Origin: Bimastos eiseni
Taxonomy: Eukaryota > Annelida > Clitellata > Crassiclitellata > Lumbricidae
Length of the DNA stretch: 64,000 nucleotides
Reading direction: 5' to 3'
Assembly: GCA_959347315.1 (NCBI GenBank)
Contig: OY365807.1
Location: 59,063,884 to 59,127,883 of the forward strand
Below are positions 24,701 through 35,200 of the stretch, in pieces. Numbering within the stretch: position 1 is the first letter of the stretch; every line of letters starts with the position of its first letter. The notes under the pieces were generated by a model, which did not search any database, was not told where the DNA came from, and saw nothing but the letters and a program-made list of their open reading frames with translations. A program made the position numbers and the translations under genes.

Positions 24701-25088
24701 AGCAAACCGAACCGATTACAAACACCAAAAGTGGATGTGAAAGCTAACTCTAACCCTTACCATGTTGAACCCACAAAGCCATTAACCGAATTGAACCATC
24801 CGGCACAGAACTACGTATGCAAGTATCTATGTATGGAAAATTTAATAACAATTATAATTGTAGATTATTTTATAATTGTCTTTGGTAGGCATAACTTGGA
24901 GAATGGAGGCTGAAATATTGTCTAGAATTGTTACCGTGCAAAACCTTAATCAAATCTGTTACACAAGAACTGCCCAACACCAGTCATTATCAACCTCTTC
25001 TTTAAACTTGTGCTATATAAATTTTGAACCAAATCGTTAAATACGCACCTGACCGACATGGCTTGGTTTTGTTTCTTGTATTTTATAA
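13767..25088 (-). CDS. SH3D19: SH3D19 (Eve-1/EBP) adaptor with five SH3 domains, complete coding sequence
   Basis: Exons in order on the minus strand: 25088-25049 (ATG at 25059), 24647-24439, 24071-24037, 23094-21941, 20669-20548, 20018-19891, 19319-19182, 17566-17281, 15621-15563, 15142-14981, 14678-14489 and 14080-13767 (stop). All phases close, giving 935 residues; the vertebrate protein is somewhat shorter, about 790. The N-terminal half is Pro/Lys/Arg-rich and disordered; the C-terminal half holds five SH3 domains, the same number as the vertebrate protein. The block RPTLGHPLFHY before SH3-1 matches the vertebrate RPKPGHPLYSKY block. Known role: cytoplasmic adaptor that binds ADAM proteases through its SH3 domains and acts in EGFR-ligand shedding, endocytosis and actin control. 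The main uncertainty is the donor of exon 10: 14957 with GTAACT would also stay in frame and add eight codons. Confidence 0.9.
14140..14235 (+). mobile_element. hAT-like element end (CAATGTTCCCTCTAAG family), partial
   Basis: It starts CAATGTTCCCTCTAAGCTGT and shares its end and the GTGTGC-rich subterminal region with the fuller copy at 23153-23542. It lies 60 bp from the acceptor of the last SH3D19 exon. Confidence 0.5.
14489..14678 (-). CDS. SH3D19: SH3D19 SH3 domain 4
   Basis: The exon runs from a TTGGCAG acceptor to a GTAAGT donor and encodes CLALYDFIGQNPDDLSFSAG, then SDDWMQGEVNGRRG and FPASFVQIVKDL (residues about 774-830). All canonical SH3 positions are kept. An alternative upstream acceptor (TTGTAG near 14706) would need another phase, so the 14678 start is preferred. 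Confidence 0.88.
14981..15621 (-). CDS. SH3D19: SH3D19 SH3 domain 3 (split by an intron)
   Basis: A 59-nt exon (15621-15563) encodes DGSTVLFDFLGQHGELSLL. The next exon (15142-14981) encodes SGTRVKILGVVNSEWLYG, RGRFPRNFVDHIP and a short tail. ALYDY has become VLFDF, but the Trp and Pro/Tyr-groove positions remain. The split falls at the same place in the fold as the intron in SH3-1, consistent with descent by domain duplication. Confidence 0.85.
16262..16480 (-). pseudogene. Possible piggyBac-like transposase relic
   Basis: On the minus strand a short frame with one internal stop encodes EFMKEIDLSDDDYFEEESDC and a Glu/Asp-rich continuation, then stops. Further along (16218-15985) WERIQSNYVPNIW resembles the region after the acidic N-terminus of piggyBac transposases. 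There is no DDD catalytic core. The call is tentative. Confidence 0.3.
16810..17175 (-). mobile_element. GGGATGAACTGAA-family MITE, inverted copy
   Basis: The reverse complement matches 20158-20479 along its whole length (for example TAGTGTAAATTAAGGCAAAA in both). The terminal motif is slightly diverged (GGCATGAACTGAAACTC). It lies downstream of the SH3-2 exon. Confidence 0.7.
17281..17566 (-). CDS. SH3D19: SH3D19 SH3 domain 2
   Basis: A single exon encodes a short Ser/Ala linker and then the SH3 domain, from ARCCARFDYDGEDPADL to MFPVGFVEIIEDLP (protein residues about 622-680). NEWMKGELNGKVG supplies the conserved Trp and variable-loop region. The TTTCAG acceptor is strong; the GTACTT donor is weak but phase-correct. 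Confidence 0.9.
19021..19105 (+). repeat. AGGGCGACGCTAATG dispersed repeat, longest copy
   Basis: This copy has both halves: CAGTGCCAGTCCCAGGTCTGG and GAGGAGGGCGACGCTAATG, plus CACACAGTGTCATCAAACTG. It ends about 80 bp from the SH3D19 donor at 19181. Confidence 0.6.
19182..20018 (-). CDS. SH3D19: SH3D19 SH3 domain 1 (two exons)
   Basis: Exon 20018-19891 carries RPTLGHPLFHY and the SH3 start AIALFDYKTTQPDELQFN; exon 19319-19182 continues AGTVILLEKWISSEWLQG to GMFPCSFVDIIE (protein residues about 534-590). The ALFDY, double-Trp-region (SEW) and FP..FV signatures are all present, so the ligand groove looks intact, unlike the more degenerate first SH3 of vertebrate SH3D19. The intron between the exons contains a minisatellite that runs into the donor at 19890. 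Confidence 0.88.
19525..19905. repeat. Degenerate minisatellite (AAACTGTAATTTA unit)
   Basis: About 17-20 units of roughly 18-22 bp, core AAACTGTAATTTA with spacers of the TGTTA/CATCA kind. It fills the SH3D19 intron side of the exon 20018-19891 boundary and its last unit overlaps the splice donor. Confidence 0.7.
20158..20479 (+). mobile_element. GGGATGAACTGAA-family MITE
   Basis: The ends are GGGATGAACTGAA and TTCGGTTCATCCC, imperfect terminal inverted repeats of 13 bp. The subterminal region is rich in ACTCGG palindromes. A 322-bp non-coding interior is shared with the inverted copy at 16810-17175. It lies in an SH3D19 intron. Confidence 0.7.
20548..20669 (-). CDS. SH3D19: SH3D19 Pro/Arg-rich linker exon
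   Basis: This 122-nt exon lies between a GTGTAG acceptor and a GTAAAG donor. It completes the Lys codon opened at 21941 and encodes SQSSESVAPRPSGPPARP followed by KPTRPNQPTKRNSS. It is a disordered linker with PxxP-type stretches, which could be SH3 ligands within the protein or for partners. Confidence 0.8.
21180..21640 (-). mobile_element. LINE 3' end (non-LTR retrotransposon), decayed
   Basis: Minus-strand frames encode LQKQAVGIVCGTC, LFMYRLCQNLTPMQ and, after a frameshift, SIKYNGPLLWNNLP. These are the typical C-terminal landmarks of LINE polyproteins (LQ+ra+R..; fmyk; GP..WN.LP). It is 5' truncated and frame-broken, in an SH3D19 intron. Confidence 0.65.
21668..21800. repeat. AT and ACAT/ACAC microsatellite
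   Basis: (AT)n at 21669-21708 is followed by degenerate ACAC/ATAC repeats to about 21800. It generates open frames on both strands that are not genes. Confidence 0.8.
21941..24647 (-). CDS. SH3D19: SH3D19 N-terminal region with repeated RPxIIR motif
   Basis: Exons 24647-24439, 24071-24037 and the long exon 23094-21941 (1154 nt) encode the disordered half. Five related short motifs are visible: KRPVITVVEARP, KRPTIIRVSTVEAKP, KRPTIIRPSTVHG, MTPTIIRPEFP and KKRPNIIRPGVELG. Vertebrate SH3D19 has one similar stretch (KPTVIRIPAKPG), so this looks like a lineage expansion of a short linear motif. The 35-nt exon 24071-24037 is very small but closes phase on both sides, with CTTTCAG and GTAAGT signals. 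Confidence 0.85.
23153..23542. mobile_element. hAT-like MITE, 390 bp
   Basis: The ends are CAATGTTACCTCTAA and, inverted, CAATGTTCCCTCTAA: 15 bp with one mismatch. The interior has no intact frame beyond chance. No clean 8-bp duplication is seen. It sits in an SH3D19 intron. Confidence 0.6.
24235..24375 (-). mobile_element. tRNA-derived SINE, copy 1
   Basis: On the minus strand, GTGGCCGATTGGTTAG (A-box-like) precedes a diverged B box and the family end CCTTGAGCAAGTC. It matches the copies at 27575-27811, 28916-29152 and 34203-34370. It begins 60 bp from the SH3D19 exon at 24439. Confidence 0.65.
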
Positions 25089-26293
25089 CTGAAACAAAAT
25101 TTCACACATACCTCTATGAGTAATGAGCAAAAGATTTTATGGTTCCAGGACCTAAAATTCAGAATTCATGTGTCGAAGATTTAATTACATTACATTTCGT
25201 TCTCAACTTAATAACTAACCTTTCAAACTGTTTATTCACCATAAGCTGCCTTCACTACGAGCTCCTATCTCCGATCCTCCAATAGAGCAAGCTTGCTTGA
25301 AGCATGTAAACATTCCGGCCTAATTAATTATTAGGCGACTAGGCACTTAGCGCTGACACGGATTAGGTAACACAGTTCAAAGAGCCCAGTGGATCAATAG
25401 CTGCGTAACAAATGACAAGCTCTAAATCAAACGAATACATAACTGTGATGGCCGTATAATTTATTAGAGGTACGCGTAATCAGATACTAAATCACATTTA
25501 TCTAATTAATCGAATCTCAAATCAGTTCAAAATCAAGGTGCATTGAGTAGGATGTTTAATCTGGAGCAAATAATACCTTTATTCGGTGCAAAACGCACCA
25601 AAAGTCGACACCTAAATTCTATTAAACAAATCTGTCATGAAAGATACTTTAGTGGATCGCATAAAATGTACGCCATGACTAAGATTTTAATAATTAAACA
25701 TACTTTTATTGTTTGTGATCGAAAGTAAAATAGACGCCTCTCAGTGTTGTTGCTTAGGTCTTCGGACGCGTTTTTATTCAATCTAGTTATGCAACTGCGA
25801 AACATGTTGTAGCTGGGATTAATATTATATTGACCTCGGGTAGTAGTGGCAAAGATGGTAAAGTAAGGATGAGGTGTAGTCATTCCAGACACATTGCGTT
25901 CCTAATTTCTAAGCCTCTGGGAAAAGAAGTACCCCAGGCCACAAAATAATAATTTAAAATCTACAACTTCTGCCCTGTCGAATAGCGCTATAATTAATCG
26001 TAATCCACTATACAATTAAGCACAAGTATGTGCCAAGTATGTGCCATGGTCCTTGGTTTGTGCTTAACGAAATATGGAGTACTGAGACTAGCAACTGAAG
26101 TTTTCATACAAAATCACAATTGATGAGTTTTATGGAATAATAGTGGATTTGGTTCGTCCGTCTCTGCACTCACTCGCTCTTGCGTAAATACGGATAGCAA
26201 AGACGCCACGTCGCTGACGCATGCGCAAACAATGTGTTGCGTTTACGCGTACGGCGATTAACAGATGAGGCCGATATTCATTTAATATCCAAA
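25089..26293. promoter_or_regulatory. Divergent intergenic/promoter region between SH3D19 and USO1
   Basis: The start codons of the two genes are 1.23 kb apart in head-to-head orientation. A palindromic NRF1-like core, CGCATGCGC, lies at about 26218-26226, some 70 bp upstream of the USO1 ATG, in a short CpG-containing stretch (26160-26280). I see no clear TATA box. On the SH3D19 side, TTTCAG at 25089 looks like an acceptor, so a non-coding first exon probably lies further right in this interval. Confidence 0.45.
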
Positions 26294-29200
26294 ATGGACT
26301 TATTCCGTAAAATTCTTACGGGTCCTCAAGCTGGACAGAACCCTTCTGGGGCTGACACGGTAAGAATCTAGTCTTCCATGTGAGAAAAATAGAATTACTC
26401 CACAGATTCCTTAGCCCTGGTGATGCCGCTGTCCGTATAATATGCTGTGGTGATTTTTTTTTAAATGCAACTTGCTTAACTAAATTTCTAGCATGAAGTC
26501 GAATTTAATTTTTGGCAACCGTGGTTATGGTGCTGTTAATTTTTGTACTGTGCCGACTGATTGTAGGTCTGTCTGCAAGCCGACTTTAAGCGATATATCC
26601 GCAATTTTCGCTCACTTGTTAGTCGTATAATTATTGACATCGTTTGCCAGCCTGTAGGACCTGTGCATTAAATTAATAACAAATGACGCACCAAGGGAAG
26701 TTGATTTAGAGTCTTTAAAAATATATAGATTGCAGATTTTATATGCAAATTATTTACGGTAGCACTATACACCGAAATGAGACGCAAAGATAGTCTTAAA
26801 CATGTTGCTGCCCATGTCATAGTAAATATTATACCATAACATTGAGTGTTATAACTGAGTTGGCAGTGCCTTCCTGATCTTATGCTGAACTTACGACACT
26901 AGAGCAATATGATTTCAGCTACAGTGCTAGTGGTTTCTTATTAATGCTTAATGTGAATTTTTTTAGTTCCTCTGCAACATGTCCACTTAGAAGCACTCAC
27001 AATCCATTTAGAATTCTTTCAATCATTGATGTAAGGTGAAGGCAGAAGATCTACTCAGTTTTCTTGGCTTAAATGATGCTTTCTAACTTGCTCGGCCAAT
27101 GAATAGCTTAACTGCCATATGTATTTTACTTGCTTACTCATATCTGTTTGAATTGTTACTTTACGTACTTACTTACTTGTGTAGGTTGACAGACTCTGCG
27201 ACCGCGTTCAGTCTTCGACACTCATTGAGGACAGACGAGATGCGGTCCGAGCGCTCAAGTCGCTCTCTCGGGTAAGGTCTTGTCGTTTTGTTCTTAACTG
27301 TATAGTTGACAGTTTGTAATTGCTTAGTCACTGTAGGCTGCATCAGCGCATCTCTGTCTGGTAGCAGTGGTGGTGGTTAAGAGTTTAGCAACACTGTGAT
27401 AACAGAGATCACTAGTGTCATCCTCCTCACAATTAACAGTACTGCTGCTAATAGTGATCTATTATTATCTTATCTAATGCAAAGACTGATTGTGGCAAAT
27501 GTCTGTGTTTCTATGCTATGTAGTTGAAGAGCTAATGATGGTGCAGATCTGACATAGTTTCATGCGAATGAAATTCTGAAATTTTTTATTATGAAATTTG
27601 ATATCGCCCTTCTTCCACAATTTTTTGCTCAGAAGCGCACAAGCCTCGACAGTGCTACTGCAGTTGTATTGCAGAGCAATTGTGCACGAAGGACTTGCTC
27701 AAGGTCCCTATACCGTGGCTGACGCCTCGTCCGAGAGTCGAACCCGCTCACTCAGCGCACACTCAGCGTTATGGGCCGACTGTTCTAACCAATCGGCCAC
27801 AATGCTTCCAAATGTGAAACTTTAGAGCATTCTTATGATAATGTTGTTGCATTAGGTAAATCTCAAGTGACAAGTTATGTAAGGATGACTGCAATTAGTT
27901 GGAGTGCTCAACTTGTAATGCAAAAAGTGTGGGTTCAAGGCTCCAAGAGACAATCCGTGTGTGACGACCTTGACCACTTTGTCACAAGTTGTTTTCCATT
28001 TTCTTCCATTGTAGTTTCTATGTGATGTTCTTTCGTATGTAGGAGTTTGCACTTATGACATGCGATTGTTGTATTGTATGGTAGGCAGCAGAATGCAATA
28101 ATTTTTGATTGGTTATTTTGACTTTGTTTGATTTGTTGTGCTTGATTTAGAAATTTCGTCTGGAGGTTGGCACAAGAGCGATGGACATTCTGATTCATGT
28201 CTTACAGACGGATAGGTTAGTCTCTTCTGATAGGCAACACCAGATTAGTCCTACATTTATCCAATGAGGCCTGAAATGCATCGAAGGTGATAGCGAAACA
28301 ATTACATCCGCGTAGAGGATGTAGCCCAGTGAGGGCTTCTTAATACAACAACCTAAACTTGCTGCTATAAAATTCCCAGAAACTTTTTAAAAAAGACATT
28401 AAACAACAGTTGTATTTAGAAATTTATATAACACAAATTCAGGAGAGACCTCCGGTACTCAACTCTATGACTTTATTATAACGAATTTATCAAGCTTAAT
28501 ATGCTGGTTCTGTTAGCGAATTATTATACGTGTCACCACTTTTAGATTTGTGTTAATTCCTGTAACAATGCTCTGACAGATGTGTACATCTATTGGAAAT
28601 GAGGTTCTCTATTAAATTGGATTTTGTTCTTGATTAAAGGACAGATTCAGAGATTCTTGGCTACGCACTTGAAACCCTTTGCAACATTATGTCGAATGAA
28701 GTCTTCACAGAAGGTTCGTGCAGATTGTAGATGGAGGCAAAGGTAGACGAATGTAATTCATCCACTAAGGTAATTCCTTCATGAAGGCAATGCCTCCAAG
28801 AAGGTAATTCCTTCACAATGGTAATTTACTCCATGAAGGTAATTCCTTCATTAACCCTTTAATGACCAGCAAGGGGTAAAACATGAGGCATAATCAATAA
28901 TCTTGGAGGTATTGGTGTGGCACAGTAGCCGATCGGTTCGAGCGGTCAGCCCGTAACGTTCAGTGTGTACTGAGCTAGCGGGTTCGACCTTCGTCCGGGG
29001 CGTCAGTCACTGTAGGGACTTTGAGCAAGTCTTTTGGGCACAATTACTCTACAGTACAACTGAAATTGCGCCATCGAGGCGTGTGTGTGCACTTCTGGGC
29101 AAAAAGATGTTGGAAGAAGGGCGGTATAAAATTTCGGAAATGAATGAATGAATAAAGCTGGTCATTAAAGGGTTACGGTAATTTCCTCCACAAAGGTTGT

Positions 29201-32200
29201 TCCTGTGCCTTTATTCACATGCATCTTTATGGAAATCTGAGTTTTCTTTAGAACTTGTATCAATCAATCAATCAGTGCAATTTATATAGCCCCTCTTCAA
29301 GATAACTATTCAGAGGCGCTCCCGACCCAGGCCCGGTCAAAAAGGAAATTCTTGAGAAGTTTATAGAAAGAGCCAGACAGGTCGCGCGGGAGAGAGCGCA
29401 GGTCAGATGGGAGGTTGTTCAACACACGAGGACCCACAATTGCAAAAGCTCTATTTTGCCTGGTTGCAGTATGAGCATGTGGAACAACAAAGTCGCCTCT
29501 AGAAGCCGAGCAAAGAGATCGGTGACCAGAAGAAGCCGAAGTTAAGGTGAACAGATCCCTAAGATAGACAGGCGCATTGCCCGCAACACAGTGCCAGACA
29601 ATAAAGGAGATTCTATATTGAAGGCGCTGCCTAACCGGAAGCCAGTGAAGGACGTCCCGCATGTACGTAGAGATGTGGCCAAATTTAGGAACACAACCAA
29701 TCAAACGAGCTGCAGTCCTTTGAACCCCCTCCAAGGGTGGCAATCGGACCTGAGGGAGCCCACAGAAGAGAGAGGAACAGTAATCTAATGATTAATGATA
29801 AAGGCATGAACCAAAGTGGCAGCAGAAGATGAGGAGAGAGCGGGAAACAACCCGCAACCTGGCGCAAGAAATAATAGCAGGAACGAGTATACTCTAAAAG
29901 AGTTACTAAATAAATTCTTGGAATGACTGACTGATGATGGACTGAATGAATGAATTTGTGAATGAAGAAAAGATGAGTGGACTACCAGTTGACTAATAAG
30001 CAAAAATATTGTTTAACAAAATACTATTTAGAGAAGTTTCCCGTTTGCCAGTCTTAATTAGGACTAGGGCTGTACCGAATATTCGCTTTGTATTCGCTTT
30101 GGAGCTGAATAGTGGGCCAAATAGCTATTCAGTATTCGGCCGAATAGTAGTGGTCGGACCGAGTACGAATAGTGGTTACGTGACACCTGTTTATGCACAT
30201 GCAGCAGCTGCTATATCGAGTGGATTGAAGTGACTCTCTACTGCTTTGACCACTGTATCGCAGTACCAGCCGTTTCATTTCTAAGTTTAGTTAGATTAGC
30301 TCCATCTCTATTCTACACAGACTGACAGAAAGATGCAAAAATTACATGCAGTTAACTGTTTACTTTTAGTTTATGTATTAAATTTACTGAACTAAAACTT
30401 TTGCTAACACTTAAAACTTTGAAACTTGTCGGAAAACCTATTTTGTACACTTTTCGTATTCGGCCGAGTAGTTGGTCCCATTATTCGTATTCGGCGGAAT
30501 AGTGAAAATCACCTATTCATCGGTAGAGCCCTAATAAGGCAATTCTAATAATGATCAAACAATCTGTTTTATCTTTGATCTTCAGATCAAGAGGTGCAAC
30601 AGAATCTGCCAGAAGATCTGGGGCTTCAGTTTACAGAGATGTACATTAAAAGTCCAGATAATATCTCACTTCTTCTGTCATTACTTCAGGTATATTCAGA
30701 TTAAATGTTTCCGGTCAAAGGGAAACCATTCATTCATAGATTCGATGACGTTTGTTGAATTTAAACTGAATGATGTTTAATTATGAACCATCTTTAATCA
30801 CAGAATACAAACATAAAGGAGACTTATGCAAAAGAAAATATACACAGAATATATAACAAACAAACTGTAAGTATAAATAGTGTGTAGGGGTCCCTGAAGG
30901 GATTGAATGATCCCATTAGCTAGGGGCTCCTATGTCCAGCTAATAGTACTTATACATCAAAACAGGACGGACTTAGACAGAACAGTGTGCAGAGTGATAG
31001 TTTTAGATAAACGATAATGAAAGAAACCTGTAAGCTTAGCTTAGCCAGCAATGAAAATAAAGAACAAGGAGAAAAATCAGAAAGACTAGATGATTAGGGG
31101 AGAGCTATATGGATGAAAGCTGGTGAGAGGAGTTTATGGATAATTTTCTGGAAGTTTCTCTGTTGGTTGTTGATTTTCTTTCCAATGGGTGGTGTTTGAA
31201 AGTGGTGAGTACATCTAGTGTTTAAACCTCAGTACATGAGAGGAAATGAGGCAAATGATTGAGCGTGCGTTTGAGGTATTTTAGCGAATTGGTGCAGTTT
31301 GTAGACTGGGTACTGTTGATCGTCTGTGGTGGCATGAATTGGTCCCCTTTGGTGGCATGAGTTGGTCTCCTGTGGTGGCACAATTTGGTCCTGTTTGGTC
31401 ACTGTAGTGGCATAAATTGTTGTCTTGTAGTGGCATGAGTTGATCTTTTGTGACATATGTTAGTCCTCTGATTTAGGAGTTGGTCCTTGGTGGCAGAAGT
31501 TGGTCCTCTTTGGTGGCATGTGTTAGATCCATGTGGCATGAGTGTTGATCATGAGTTGTTGTTGTCTGTGGTAGGAGTATGACTTTCACGTCCTCTGGCC
31601 ATCCGTGCGTCTCCTGACGCTTCTCCTGATGAACAGAACGAAGGAAATCCAGGAGATCATTCTGGCGAATCCAATGGGAATCTCACGACTCATGGACCTT
31701 CTGGCAGACAGTCGAGAAATCATTCGCAACGACGTATGCATCTAAATGATCATTCATTCATTCATTCATTCATTCATTCATTCATTCATTCATTCATTGT
31801 GAACATTTACATAGCGTCCTTTCAAGGCTGCTACTCAGCAGCACTCACTACCCTGGCACGGCTAAAAACAACAGATTTAAGGCAAGTATAAAAAGAGTAT
31901 TACTAGCGCAATGCCAAATCAGCAGAATTACTACTACACAGATTTTACATTGCTATTTATATTTCTTTAGATCGACATGACCTCTTGGTGGCACTTAATA
32001 GATTTATAATGATATTCACAAATATTGATGGGTTAATAATAATAACAATAACAATAGTAGTAATGATATCAATTGTTCATCTCTTAGGACCTTCTGCTGC
32101 TTCATCAGCTGACAAGAAACAACACAAACATCCAGAAGATCGTTGCCTTTGAAAACGCCTTTGAACGTCTCTTTGACATCGTCAGGGACGAGGGACATAG

Positions 32201-35200
32201 CGATGGAGGTTGGCCTCATGTTACTCGTTTGTCTCATATGCAGTTGATTGCTTTCTCTTTGACTTCTTGATTGTTTCTAAAGCATCCCAGAATAGCGATG
32301 AGGTCAGCGATTGGTTCCTAGTACATTTGGAGATTCCTATTGCTTCTAAATTGTTCTCAGTGCTTTTAATGTGTTCCTAATGCTTTTAAAGGGTTCATAG
32401 TGCTGTTAAGGTGTTCCCACTGCTTTTATAGTGTTCCTAACACTTTTACAGTGTATCTACTAGTTCCTTTTGAAGGGTTCCTAGCACTTTCGATGGGTTC
32501 TTTGTACTTTCGATGGGTTCCTTGAACTTTCGAAGGGTTCCTAGCACTTCCTACAATATGCTTTTATAAGAGTCAAGATTCATAAATATGCAGAGACTGA
32601 GATGTTCTCTGTATGGACAACCGATCGCGTGATGATCTTCTGTTGTAGGTGTTGTGGTTGAGGATTGTCTTCAGCTGCTTCTGAACCTCCTTAAGAACAA
32701 CCTTTCCAACCAGAACTTCCTGAAGGAAGGCAGCTACATCCAACGCCTTCCGACCTACTTTGACCTCAAGTCAACCGATAAGGCGCCCAATGAGGGATGG
32801 TCAGCTCAGAAGGTCACCAATATACATCTTATGCTGGAGGTAGGACTGGATGATAATCTAAATCTAATCTGATAATCTAAATTTATTCTCCTGCTCTGTA
32901 GTCCTGTGATTGGCGTTGTTGCAATGGGTAACCTATCATGCTTAGAATCAGCAACTGTGACTTGTTATGCTACATTATTATTAAGTTTTAGTTCATGTTT
33001 TGCAGAGAATTGCTCTTTCTTCTGATTTGTAATAGTTCTAAAACTGTAATTGGTGCTATTGTTTTTGTTAATACAACCTAACACTTTCCCAGGTGGTCCT
33101 AATGATATTGTAATGTTTGTTATATTTGCATTTTTTCTGCTTATTGGATTGCCAAATAAACTTTGATTGATTGATTGATGGATTGATTGATTGAATTACT
33201 CTAATCTGATATAATCTAATCTAACCTGCCTTCCGGTCTGATATTATTATGCATTGTTTTTCTGATTGATGTTATCATATGGATTAGCCCTCGATTTGTT
33301 TTGCTCTCTTAGCGGCGCTATGTAAATGTTTAATTACAATATTACTTGGTGACTTGGTGATTGACAGCTTGTGAGGACACTGGTCTCGCCAAACAATCCC
33401 CAACAACAGACGTCTGCATGTCAAAAGGTCATGAACCAGTGCGGTAGGTCGTTCTCTTATTGGTCAATTGTAGGATGCACTTTGACCCAACCCACATCTC
33501 TCAAAGCATATTACCAGAGGAGATAATAATAATGTATTTTTTTAGCAATTATGAAGTAACAGAAGGGAGAGCATTGCTTCTGTCTGCATCCACTGGCAGT
33601 AAGCATTCCCTGTAATAATTACAGATGCTCTGTGATATATATTAATATACCATGTTGATTAGCATTAACATGCACTCGTTATTCTGTAGTTAACTAGCAT
33701 AGGGTTCCAAACCTCACGTACTGTGGTAGTACCAGTCTTAAGTATGTAGTATGGAGGAGGGCACCATTAATGGCCCTGGCATTTGGTAGTTCGTATGGAA
33801 TATGTTTGTCCTCAAGCGGCACTCTGAAAATGTGTGATCACAAGTTTTCATCTACTCCACTTTCCTCTTTCTTTTCTCTCCAAACCTATTTTATCCAACT
33901 CATCTTATCTTGCATTACCAACTCTCATTATATTCCTTCCTCTTTCTCCGTTGCCCACTTTCCTTCTCTTACCCGCCACCTGCTCTCTGTCGCATCATCT
34001 ACCCACCTACCCTCTCCAACCAATCTGCCCTCTCCTTCCTGTCCCTTCTCCCATCATTGTTTCCTTTAATTTCCTTTTCTCTAATCTGCCCTTTGACCTT
34101 TCTCAATAGCCTGCAGTTTGGAGTGTGTAAACATATCCTAGAAGCATCAATCACTTGGTACATTACACATTACGAAAATGGCGCTATTGAAGTCTCTGGA
34201 TTGGACACCCTACCGTAAGTCAGCCAATTGATTAGAGCGCTCCGCCTGTGATCCTAGGGTGCGTGGTATGAACCTCACCCAGGGCAGTTACGGTGTAGGT
34301 ACCTTGAGCAAGTCCTTCACACACAGTTGCTCTGTGCCATAGATACTTTCTTGTAGGATGACAACATCATATGCATACACCATCGTATCAGTTTGTATCA
34401 TATCATACCCTGGTTGTCAAATCCTTTGATACTATCTTCTGTTCTATCTTCTCAGCTGTTCTATCTTCTCAGATGTTCTATCTTCTCAGATGGGAGGTAT
34501 TGCACTGGTGCACTTGTCGTTCTTAGGTCTGCTGGAGAAGCTGTGTACAATACTAATGGCCAGCGGGGTACCAGCGGACGTCCTCACAGAGACCATCAAC
34601 TGTGTCTCAGAGCTGATACGAGGCAACCAGTCCAACCAGGAATACTTTGCGTCCGTCCTGGCTCCATCAAATCCTCCCAGGTAGAATCTGACTTGTCATG
34701 GGAGCCATTGCAACAACTAGGGAGGAAGCGTAATTTGGCTCGGAAACTCGGCTTCACCGATTTTAGTGTTACTTGGCATAGACTCAGACACACGATGGAT
34801 CAGAGTTTTAATAAATAAAACTCAACTTGTAAAACTCGGTTCATCCCTAGCGACTGTGACGTGTCTACCTTACAATTGACTCGTAGGGTTGACTAATATT
34901 GAATCTGACATCATATTACTTGTTGACTAATTTGAATAAGATTAAAGTTCGTCCAATCAAATTGAAATCTTCACATTTCATTCTTAATTTAATACAATCG
35001 TCGGGTATTCAATGTAATCTTAAATACCTAAATCTAACTCTTCAATAATTGTAAAGATATTTCTACGTAAACCAGTGTGTCTAAAATATCTAGAGCTGCG
35101 GAAATTAACGATTAATTAATCGATTAATCGTTAATTGTTATTTTAATGAATTAAAATTTTTTTTAAAATGATTAATTGTTTTGATTATCCTACCCATCAC

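Noticed and set aside
33770..34218. Three overlapping Ser/Pro/Leu frames
   Set aside because: A pyrimidine-rich tract in USO1 intron 9, with no homology and mutually overlapping frames.
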